Of a stretch of 64,000 nt of DNA, positions 35,401 to 47,400 are shown piece by piece (the first letter of the stretch is position 1; every line of letters begins with the position of its first letter). Source of the DNA: Chrysaora quinquecirrha (Eukaryota > Cnidaria > Scyphozoa > Semaeostomeae > Pelagiidae); the NCBI GenBank assembly GCA_014526335.1, contig JACTAT010000215.1, positions 275,955 to 339,954 of the forward strand, read 5' to 3'. The position numbers were made by a program, and so were the translations under genes. The notes below the pieces were generated by a model. It was not told the origin of the DNA, did no database searches, and saw nothing but the letters and a program-made list of their open reading frames with translations.

Positions 35401-38400
35401 TACCAGTTTTCTAATTCTTGATTATTTGAAGTGATAAAAACATTCAGCATTGAAACGTTCCTTAAAGATTTTCTCTGTAGTAGTATAAATTATTTGAATT
35501 TTCGGGCCTTCTACATATAGGTTCCTTATAAAGTAGTTCTTTATAAAAAGAAGCGTGTAATCAAGGAGCATGTTGTGTTTTCCCCATATACTTTTCTATA
35601 CAGATACTTTGAAACCTTGAAAATGGCACAAATTTCATATAAGTGCAGGAAATATCGAAAACTTCAGTCAGAAAGGATCTTATTGAGTATCGCTGAAATC
35701 AGGCGGAATAGCTAGACATTTTCAATGAGAAATTTCAAAAGCGCTTTTTTGCTTATCGCATGCATTAGAGCCAAACGGTACTACCTAGTGTTCAACAGTC
35801 AAATTTCAAATGTTTGACAATGTTGGGCCTAAGTACACATATAACAAGCGAAAGTCATACAAGGAAATAAGGGCCACGACTTGTATTCAACGTGGAGTGA
35901 GTGGCCAATCTTCTCAGTCAGTTATCATTAGACAGCTGAAGTTAAGCTTGGTCGTGTGAGGTCAGCATCTGGATGGGTGACTTTCCAGATGGAACTAAAT
36001 AACTCACTCTGCCGTCCTTGGGAAGAGACAATAAACTAGGGGTCCCATGTCTGGATGCGACATGCATAGTAGGCCTAAATTAGCTGAAAAGGCTAGAATT
36101 AACAGCCTACTGAAAATAAAGTAACAACAACAACAAGAACAACCACAACGAAACCTCCGGTGCAGCACTACAAATTTTAATGAGTTTCACTTACAAAAAT
36201 AAATATTCACGGGGGTTATGCATTGCCGCAACAGAATGATTATTTACCTTGGTGATTTTCCGAAATTCTTGTTAGTTCTTGGTTGAGGTTCTTTATCGAC
36301 GACCCTGGCAATTCTCCTTCGTAACAACCTAAGAAACAGAGAATAATTGTTATATCGTGACTAATCAGTCCAACAAGCCTCTCAATTACTGAGTCCTCTT
36401 CGGGATACACGCATTTTTTAATACGTAAGTGCTTCATAAGGAAGTTAGTACTCTTATAGGCAAAAACTTAAGGAATTCCAGTACTGGATCGGAGACTATT
36501 AAGGAATCTGGCTTTATTAAAAATGATGAAGTCTTATGAAGCTGATCATTAACATGTATAAAACGTCTTCTGACAACTTCATTCCCTTGTTCCTAGGTTT
36601 AATTTGAAAGAAACAAGTATAAAAGTTAAGGAATTGCTAAGGAATTTTCAGTACTCAAATTTGGCTGTCACTTAAGGAATTTTCAGTACTGAGCCTGAGC
36701 CGAAATTCCTTATAAAAGAATGCACGTAGGCCCTCTATGAAATCACGCTATAACTTTAACTCTCAATGTAGCCGTCTTTTTGCTCTCCCTTGATAAAGCC
36801 ACTTTTCTCGTTTGTACTAGCTCCCTATTATGGCTCCTTTTTACAAAGCCCGTCTCTAGACGCCCCTGCCCATTTAGCAATTCTCGTTTAAATACCCCCA
36901 CGTTAAGCCTTCCTTCCATTCAGCCCCTCATTATAAGCCCCCTCCCCTCCATGACGCCCTCTTTGTAGTTCAGTCGATAATAAACATCTTGCATTTCAAT
37001 CCCTTCTGTAAAGCTCTCGCCATTAAGTCTTTTATTGCCATCTTATCATTACCTCCCCTTGCTATAAGTTAATATTATTATGATGATTATTATTGTCAAA
37101 TTATTAACAGTTGGTATAATTCAAAGTTGCAAACTAATTCTAATCAACTATTTAAAATACTAGGAGAAAAATATAAAAATTAAATGTGGAGCGTACCAAC
37201 TTGGTAATTGGAGAGGTGGTGGAGTGTGGAGGAGCGTATATTACGAGGAATGAAATAAGTCTAATAGATAGGTCATTCAGAACTACGACTCATCGACTTC
37301 CTAATAGAAATCTGGGCAGAAATCAAATCAGCTTGCGAGAGCGAAGTTCTACGCAAATTCGTCCATCGAATTTCGGTGAGCAGCAATAGTGGGCGGCCGT
37401 TTCTGTCAATCGCTTGTTTTTCTTAAGGTTTATGAAAGGGAATTCTGGGAATAATTTCCTTAGCTACGAATTCAACGTCTGCAGCTACGTAAAATACGTA
37501 AATAAAGAAATTATTCCCAGACTTCCTTTCGAAAATCCTTAATGAAAACAGTAGGCAAAAACGGCGGCCATCTTTTGCGGAAGCGTCTATTGGTTGTTTT
37601 GCTGTTCGATAAATCACTGGTAAGAAGTTGCGAAGAAATAATGAAATTCTAGATTCGAAAATTACTGCGGCGTGATTGGTGTCCACAAAAGTTTGGTTTG
37701 TCAAGCTTTTTGTTAAAAAGTCCCACTCAGAGAATAAGTCTATCAAATTCAATTTTTACATGTGAATGATATTAACGTTGATTAGTCTAGATTCTGGGGG
37801 CAATCAATCATGAGAATGTCCCTACCTCGTAATTCAATGTTCCTTTTTCTAGGACTCGTATTCGTGTTGCATGAAATTTATTAGAATGATGGTCCTGCGA
37901 CAAAAAGACACAACAATTAAACGGAATCGCCTACTAATCGACTAATTCCTAGATTACGCGCCCGCGGCGCTTATTTAAAAATCTGTCTGAAAGAGGAGCA
38001 ATTATTTGAAAATTTATGAACAAACTAACGCGGAGAGCCTTGGGCTGTATGAGCTAGGAAAAATGGAGGAGAGCCTTGGGCTGTATGACTCAGAGAGTTA
38101 CTCAGCGATTTCATTGATATCTGTAGCTTAGCGAAACGTCGTTGGCTCTCTGATCATGCAGTCCAGGTACGAATCCCATCTATTGTGGTATGCTACTTGT
38201 GAAAAATATATTCATTATTTATTTATTTATTCATTTATTTATTTATTTATTTATTCATTTATTGCTTGTTTATTCATTTATTTACTATTTATTTATTCAT
38301 TTATTATTGATTACTTATTACTCACTTGTTCCAAAGCAAACTCCACTTCGTCACCATTGTTTATCATTTTGGTCTACAAATAAACAACAACACGTAAACA

Positions 38401-41400
38401 AATGATTTTCAGATATTGCTTGCAAAGTCTGAATGGAGACAAAACAAAAGACATTGGAAATTCAGCATTACATCTATATTACCGTACACATTTTTAAGAC
38501 CAGGACAACAAATGGATAGAGAGACATTTTCGACAAAAGGCCGGCAAGACTGAAATGTTTCAAAATCGGCAGAGACAAAGTTGTCAGTACTATAAAATCG
38601 AATTAAGAATACAAATGCTTAATACGAATTTGGTATCGAAAATTCTATATCTCAAAATCTTGGAAAATTTCCATAATGGCAACCGTTCGTCGAAAAGGTG
38701 TATTATTTTACGGTTACTTGACTAACAAAGATTTTTGCCGCTATTTTCAACAAAATTAGTCAGCAAAACATCTTAAAACAGGTGTTAACAATACTAAAGT
38801 TGGCCCAACCTGTTCAAGAAGTTGGCTGAAATGGAAGAACAGACTAAGATCTCTATCGCAACATTTGATGAATCCAAAACCGTCTTTCAGACTGGAAATA
38901 ATGCCCTGCAAAAGACAAATACAGATTTTCAATAATGGTATTCGGAAGCAGATTCATTTCAATATTGTAAAGATATTCGATTTTATTCACGCTGGCCCAA
39001 CCTCATTGCCAGACCCTAAACGCGTTTCCTCGGATCTCAATAGTAAAATCGATTCGGGTTTGGTACTGACCACGAAATTTGCCAAAATGTTGGCAACTTT
39101 GGCCTTGCCGTTGAAACATTATCTTGATTCCGAAAGTAGATGTCCTAAGCAAGGAAACGAGAAGAATTCCATGATAAGGTGCAGGCGAAATGGTGTATTT
39201 AGCAGCAGTCGCTAGGATCTCAGGATTAGGTTAACTAATGGTAACTAATGGCTTTGACGCTACCGTAGCTGGAGCTCGAGCCTCGACCTCGTTGAGCTTC
39301 TGACACCAATGACACCGCACCTTCAATGGTTACTGTCAGATACAGTATAAGACGGGCATTTCACCCTGCAAAAAGGCGTACGAGACTTCCATTATAACAA
39401 AAGGACTTTCAAGGGACTTCCGAGTAAACAATAGGACTTCCAGCAAAGGTGTACGAGACTTTCAAGGAGTGAATTGCCCCTCGGTATAAGATACAGTTCA
39501 GTATGTAGCATCTTTTTTGCTTACAAAACATTCTATTCACATGGTTCTTGGCCTATTTCGGTGTGAGATACGGACAAAATTATGACGTCACTGAATCAGT
39601 TCTTTTGTTCGAGCAACCAATCAAATGGCGCATCGGCACGACCAATACAAGGGTTGACTATGACCAGCAAAATTTCACGTACGGTCCTAGTCTCAATTAC
39701 CTTCTCCGGGGGTCCACCATTCTGTGAAAACAAAAGGTGGCGAATATATTCGAAATTATCAAGGCTGTTTCTGACACTTTATTTGACATGATAGTCACCA
39801 CTTATCATGACAAGCCTTTGATATTTAGTAGGGCAACGTTTCGGGAGAGATCCGTCTCCCATCATCGGGCAATGAAAAAATGGTTTCTATCTTATTTTGG
39901 ATACGTCGGATGGAAAGGTGTGAAAAATTAGCCGGACATGCGAGAAAGTTTGGTTTTTTGACACTCAATTTCTAGAATTTTCGCGCCAAAATTGGGTTCA
40001 GTTCTAGGATTGAGTAAGATACTTGATGGATACAAAGATTTGATAGAACTGAGTGAATGCTTTCTTTGACAAGTCTGTTTTTCCAGTTCTTATCCTCATC
40101 AATCACTGAAATGTTATCCCAATCCATCTGGTGTTTTTCAGTCCAACAATGATTGGCAAGATCACTTTTATCAGTTCGGTACAAAGGGTGGTTTTTTAGT
40201 GAACGTTCTTGATGCAGTCACAATGTTCCTAAATGATATATCGTAATATGAAATATATAAGACTCCTACCGTTTCACGAATTTGTCCATTTTTGACAGAA
40301 ACTTGCATGAGTTTGATATTGACTGCCCATTGAAGACCATCACGACGATCTAGAAGAAATAATAAGAGACCTTCAGGTGACTCGCCGGTTGAAGATCCCC
40401 CCAGCAAACAAGTCATTTCATAATAATAATATTGGGCTGCATCAAAGCTCCAGGGGGTAAATACGTTAATCTAACCTCAGTTACAAACATGTTGTAGTAG
40501 GATTTACCCCCTGTGTATAAGTCACTTTGAAAAGATTATCAATAGGCTAAATCGATGACCAGGGGGTAAATATCATATATCTCATATCATTCATAAACAT
40601 CTGGTAAAAGTTAATCCTTAAGAGATTTACCCCCCCCCCCCTACGAATTAATCACTTCATAAAGATGATCAATAGAGTCCATCGAAAATTAGGGGGTAAA
40701 TACTGCAAACTTAATCTCAGTGACATACCTGTGGTAAAAGGTTTTGCCCCCTGTGAATGACTCACTTCATGATAATATTTTATGGGTTACATCGAAGTTT
40801 CAGGGGGTAAATACAGTACATGTAATGATACCTGTAGATATATTGAACTCCACAGTATCGCCTTTGCGTAGCGATAATTCTCCCTCCGCATCGCCAAACA
40901 AAACTTCTTTTGTATCATTCTTATCATTGTACTCGATAACCCCGGACAGCTGACCGTCCAATGAATTCCTCTGGCTTTGTTTTTGGCCGGCCGGTTTGAT
41001 GACGATTCCCCGGTAACTTTCACTTGAAATATCCTCAAATGCGACCGTACCGCTTGGAAGTTTCCGGACTTGGATTGCGACCTCTTTGTCCTAAGGTCGG
41101 ACAAAAGGCAATTAATAAATTAATTTACACTTCCTTTTCATAAGAAACACAGAAACCTCTATGACGATAATGAGTTTCTTATTTTTGTACCATGTCAGCA
41201 AATAAGTGAACAAGTTTTGAGTAGTACAAAACTTCAAAATTGTGATGAACAGCGGAAATACTTTCGGGCATACAGTTCACATCTGCTAGGGAAACCGGAA
41301 TTTGTTCGAGATAGCAAATGTTCGAAATAACGGATGCCCCAGAAAACTATAGTTTTTAAGTCAGAAAAGGAACCCCGATTAACATGCAGGGTTACACTCT

Positions 41401-44400
41401 TTTTTTTTTTAATAAGCAACTGTTCAATAAGCAACCAAGTCTGAGATTTTGTTAAAATTTCTGGTGAAATAGCTTTCTTTATACAGTACATCCTTGCAAA
41501 CTTGTCAATTACATTGAGAAGCCAGAAAAGAGCCAAAATAGGAGGTTTTAGGGTGTACCAGGCATTCTGTGACAGCTGAAATCCTAGATATGTTAAGCAA
41601 CTCTTGAGGGCTGGAGCAAAGTCAAGTTGCTTATTGAAAAAAAAAGTGTACTGATCTCAGATTTCATCGAACAAGTCAGGTATTTTTTTACATAGGAGTC
41701 AAAGCTCATCTGCTTTCATCCCTACTATCAGTGAAATTGAGATAATGGCGATGCAGCACATCTCTGTGCGCTAAAAACAGGCAGAGATTACAGGCATCAC
41801 ATCTGGGTGAACAGGAAGTTCTGAAAGAGAACAGCTACTTTCTGCGAGGAATTTCCTGTCAAGCTCTTGTACCCATTTCTCTATGAACAAATCATCATCT
41901 ATCAAACTGTTTCTTTCGATAGCAGCACGGTAAGAGAAAGTGAAAATTGTTCAAGATAGCGAATATTCGAGATAGCGGGCAGTCGAGATAGCGGATGTCA
42001 ACTGTACTTAAAAGCTTTTTCGTCTAACGCTCCTCAGAGTATGAACGTCAGAAACAGACCAGAAACATAGGGGGGCGCAGATAACTAATAATAATAATAA
42101 TCAATAATCAATAATCATTAATCATAATCATACACTTATTTACAGTTGGTTGGTTTCAAGTCTAAAACAACTAATTAAGACCAACTATTTAAAATCTATG
42201 AAAAAAACGATTAAAGTATAGAGAAAAGTTATTAACATAAGTAATTACACGGTACTGGGGCGCTGACATAGTTCTTCTAACTAATATAGATAACAGCGCG
42301 TATAGGAGGGGGCGCTTGAACAGGGAGGGCGTTTAAAGAGGAAAACTGTACCTTTCTTTGTTGAATATAGAACTCAACATCATCCCCAATCGTCAATTCT
42401 GCGATTTCTCCATTAAATTCACTATAATGGAAAAATATCTCTGCCACCATATCAGCCCTCTCAATGAAACCAAAGGAATCCTTCAATGAGCTGACGATTC
42501 CTTGAATCTTCATCTTCTCGGCTGGCTCTTTCAATAATAATTTTCTCGCTTTCAAACTGCCATCTCTGAAAAATTAGATTGTACTAAGAGTTTTTGGATT
42601 TTATTAGACTTATTAGACGAGTACCAGTTATCACAGCTACTGTCTTTAGTTGTTGTTGTTGTCAGAAAGCTGCTCGAACTGGGACTCATGTAGACTTATT
42701 ACTTGAGTCCCAGTTATCGCTCATCAGACCGAGACTAATACCAAACCGAGGTCGCTCAAACTGGGACTCATAATATTACGGAACATAGGCGACATTCGTA
42801 CGAGCATGCGCTTTAGATTACTTGACTTATCCAAAAAAGCGCCTGGGCCCGAGTTTTGGCGGGAGGTTTCAGAAAAATCTTTATTGTGTAAACATGGAAA
42901 AAGCATGAGCACAAGGAGAGAGATTGATTATACTGGCCTAAGCTGTAATTTGACAACCTGCCAGAAAGAGAAACATATACAGAAAGGACAGCAGAGATAG
43001 AAAGACAAAAAAGTAACATTAAGTGTTATTGAATAAAACTTAGAAAACACAGGTAGGTTGTCACAAATTACAGCTTAGGCCAGTGATCACTCTCTGTGTT
43101 TCGCTTCCTTAACGGTTTTAAACCAAAATCATTCCACTGATTTAATAACGAATGTACTATAATATCAAGAAATTTTTTGTCTTCCACAACTTTTGAAAAG
43201 GATTTTTCTCAAGTTTGTCTGTTTAAAGGGCACCATGGTGACACCTATTGCAGATATGCAATAGCAGTTTGCAAGAGCAGAGAACTTTAAGGAAAAAACG
43301 ATTCTTTACAAATAAATTACTAATTAACAAATCAGCTTTTGAACATTTCAATATAAAACAAAAAGTGCAATATTACAACCCAGTTGCAATGAAATTTCTT
43401 GAGCTGAATAGTTACCATTAAATGAGTTTATATATAAAAAAGAATCAATTGTTGTTGATGTTTTTGAAATGATATTCACAGAAACATTTCACTCCGAATG
43501 GTGACTGTCTATTGTTTTCAAATATCAAACAAAATAAAAAAAAAATGGAATAAAATTTGTTGAAGTAGAGCAATTTTAACCAAAAAATATATTACGGCAT
43601 TTTTTCTGGACTGGCACGCGCCAAAAAGTTGGCGCCCATTGAAACGAGGCTGGTTCATTGCCTCCTTTTTTTTTCTTTCTTTCTTTAAAGTTGGTAGCAC
43701 TATAGCTTAAATTTAAAAAACTTATAGCTAATTCAAACCAACTAACTAAAAGAAACTATTAAATTAACAATCTAAAGCTAAACTAACAATTAACAGCATC
43801 ACAAATTTGTTAAAAAGAAGAAAAACTTTGAATAGAGTTAAACATAACCTACGTTTTGAATATAATATTTGCATAAGTCGCATGTACATTTGAAATTCGT
43901 AAAAGTTTTGATCCTATTCTTAAATATATCTAATGTAGGGGCATTTTTAATTCTAAGGGAATTGAGTTCCAAATTTGGTTGCATCTATATGAGACAGTAT
44001 TGAACCCATATAATTTATAGTTAGGCTTGGTATTTCTGAACTTTGAGTCTCTTAGGTCATATGGACAGTCGTTAATTGAGAATATATCTTCCATAAACTT
44101 TGGATTAAGACCATTTATTGTTTTGAAAATTTCAATCGCAAGATATTGTAAGTTCTTATTATGCGAGCTAATTGATTTACTTTTTATTAATAGATCTTGA
44201 AAACTTGATTCATAATCTTTATAGGCTATTCTCAAAGCTCTCTCGTGTATCCTATTAATTCTGTTGTTACTTTTCCTACTACAAAACATCCATATAAGGG
44301 ACAGTAATTAAAATAAGATACAATAAACGTCTTCATTAAAAGAATTCTTTTAGTTTCATCCATATAGTAGGCAACCCTAGCTAGAGCATTTACTTTCTTT

Positions 44401-47400
44401 CCAGCTGCTGAACAAAAGTTTTTAATGTGTTCATCTAACTTAAGTTGGTTGTCTATTGTAATTCCTAAGAGTTTCGTACTTCTACTTTCTTCAATATCAC
44501 ATCCATTTATATTTATCTTAGCAAGATTTTCGTTGGGTGGATTTGCTTGAAAATTGATGAATTTACTTTTATCCCCGTTTAGCAGCATAAAGTTATCGCT
44601 AAACCACTTATTAAGAGTTATTACTTCTGATTCTAAACCATTGATGATTTTGTCATTATCTACATCTGATATCCATATCGTATTATCATCTGCATAGTTA
44701 CATAAGTTACTCTTATTAATAAACAAGAAGATATCATTAATATAAATGTTGAAGAGTAATGGACCTAAGATTGATCCTTGCGGGACCCCTTGTTTGATAT
44801 TCATCCAGTCACTAAATTGCGAGTTAATTTTCACTCTTTGAAATCTCATGTTTAAATAGCTAAACATAAATTCTAAGCTATTATCACTAAACCCATAAAC
44901 CTTAAGCTTTGCTAGTAGCAGTTTATGAGGTAAACAGTCGAAGGCTTTTGATAGGTCCATTAGGACTGAGCCTGCAAGCTTCTTGTTATCTAGACTCTTT
45001 TTAACATCTTCAATTAGGCGTATTAGTGCATGTTGGGTGCTATAGCCTTCTCTGAATCCACAAAGCAATGGGAATAGTTTAGTATTCATGTAGTGATAGA
45101 TCTGTTTGAACATTATTTTTTCAAAAATTTTTGATGTCGAAGGTAATACACTTATGGGTCTATAATTCTTTTTATTACTAGCATCTTCCTTTTTAAACAC
45201 AGGGGATACATTTGCCATTTTCATTAGCCACGGGAAATCTTTTACATTTATCGATTTATTAAATATTTTAGCTAGGGGCTCACTGATAACATCTATTGCT
45301 ATTTTCAGAATTTTTGAAGGAATATTGTCAGCTCCAGTTGCTTTCTCTGTTTTAATATCATTTTTTATTACATCTTTTACATCCTGTTCATTTATAGTTT
45401 CGAAATTAAACTCGGAATTGTCTTCAAAATGTTCTTTAATTTTGTTGATACTGACATGATTTTCAAAGCATTTTATTTCATTTAACGCTGAATTTAAATC
45501 ATCTGAGCTCCCATTTTCATTTACAGGGGCTGTCTTATATTCAGGTTTTCGGTTATGTTTATAAAATAGTTATTTAGTGTCTCCGCAACCAATTTATTGT
45601 CGGATATGATTTTATCATTTTCAACTAGAACTATTTTATTTTGATCTGTTGCTTTATCGTTGAACATTGGTTGGATTGTTTTCCAGAATCTTTTATTATC
45701 AGAAACGAATTTTACATCAAGGCTACTGAAGTAGTTTTTCTTTGCTCTTCGGATAAATTTTACACTTATTTCTAATCTTTTATATTTCTCTCTGTTTTCA
45801 TCCGTTCTATTTTTATAAAAGTTTCTTTTTGCTTTTGATCTAAGCATGATCAGTTTTCTAATTTCTTTATTCATGAAAGGAGAATTATTTGCCCTAACTG
45901 ATTTTTCTTCATAAACCAAGGAAAATTTTTAGGACTACTGATCTGAAGTTATGGGAAAGAGAGGGGTTTCGTTACTCCAAGATAGAAAATGTTGCAGGTA
46001 TTTGAAGCCCAGTTGTTTTAGCTTTTCCGTCGTAGAAAAAGTTTTCCTGAAATATCGATTTTTACAAAGTTAATCAGGGTTAAATTTTCTAAACATTTTT
46101 CAGGTGGGTGAACTTATAACATGACAGTAGAGTGTGGTTTTTCAAATATCGTTCTGTTCCCTTGTAAAATGACTGATGACTCTAAAATTTTGGCAAAATA
46201 CTGCTCATTTATTCTAGATTTCGAATATGTGTTTGAATTGTTTTGATCTTGCTCTTTTTTAGTCGAATAACCGAAAAAAGCATTTGTTGTTGAAAAAGAC
46301 TCTTAAAAATGGCTCATCTGAAAAATGTTTCGAAAACTTTAACCCTGATTAACTTTGTAAAAATCGATATTTCAGGAAAACTTTTTCTACGACGGAAAAG
46401 CTAAAACAACTGGGCTTCAAATACCTGCAACATTTTCTATCTTGGAGTAACGAAACCCCTCTCTTTCCCATAACTTCAGATCAGTAGTCCTAAAAAATTT
46501 TCCCTTGGTTTATGAAGGCAAAGCTTCTCAGTTTTTGTGTATTTTTCTATTATACTATTGAAATTATCTTCTCCCTTCAACTTAAAATGATGGCGAGTGC
46601 AGTGACGAACATTTTCCCGCTGAAACTTAGAAAGATAATGGCCGCATGACCTCTGACTTTTAAAATGAAAATATTTTGGATTAGGCCCTTGGCCGCTGTT
46701 GGCGGCCATTTTTAAGCGACCGTTTCCAAACTTTTCGAACGGTAGTGTAGGTTCTCATTGAAGATGTCAGGACAGAAGTTTTTATAGTTTCTATATAGTA
46801 TTATATTAGGTTCCGCTTTGACAAATTCTGTTTTTATAACAGAGTAAGTTAACTTATGATAATCTGATAAACCTGTTTCAAGTGTGCCTGAGTTCATGAA
46901 ACTATATTTTTTATTTGTTAGCATCAAATCGTAACATTTCGGTATACTACTTTTGAAACAAGTTGGTTCTTTTATCAGATTATATAGATCATAGTCAGTG
47001 GTTAAGGACTCAACCTCCGGTGAATCTGGTTCCATATTAAAATCCCCAAGTAATATAGTTCTTTCAAAACGCTGTGAATGGATGTCTAATATTTTCCTAA
47101 GTCCATCAAGGAAGAATGTGTTGTTTTGGTTTGGTGGGTGGTAGATACCGATTAGAAGCCATTTCTGCTTTCTTAGATTTACTTCAACACAAATAGCTTC
47201 TATGTCATCTGGTATGTTTTGGTATATTAGCCTCTTTGCAGGTATATTTTCATTGATGTACAAAAGTAAACCTCCTCCACCAAACTTTCTGTCTCGTCGG
47301 AAAGGCTTACTGAAGCCTTCTACAGTAAATTGATTTGTTGGGAAGGAGTCATCTATCTTTGTTTCTGAAATTAGAAATATGTCAAGTTTGTCTTTAACCA

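Noticed and set aside
35930..35990. 5S rRNA gene
   Set aside because: Only part of the 5S sequence is kept and it continues into a SINE body and AACA tail.
37423..37752. 109-residue minus frame as a missing CSDE1 exon
   Set aside because: No cold-shock motif, and no splice pair giving the needed 3n+2 length could be justified.
38156..38405. Hydrophobic 71-75-residue plus frames
   Set aside because: Encoded by the TTTA microsatellite; membrane-like appearance is compositional.
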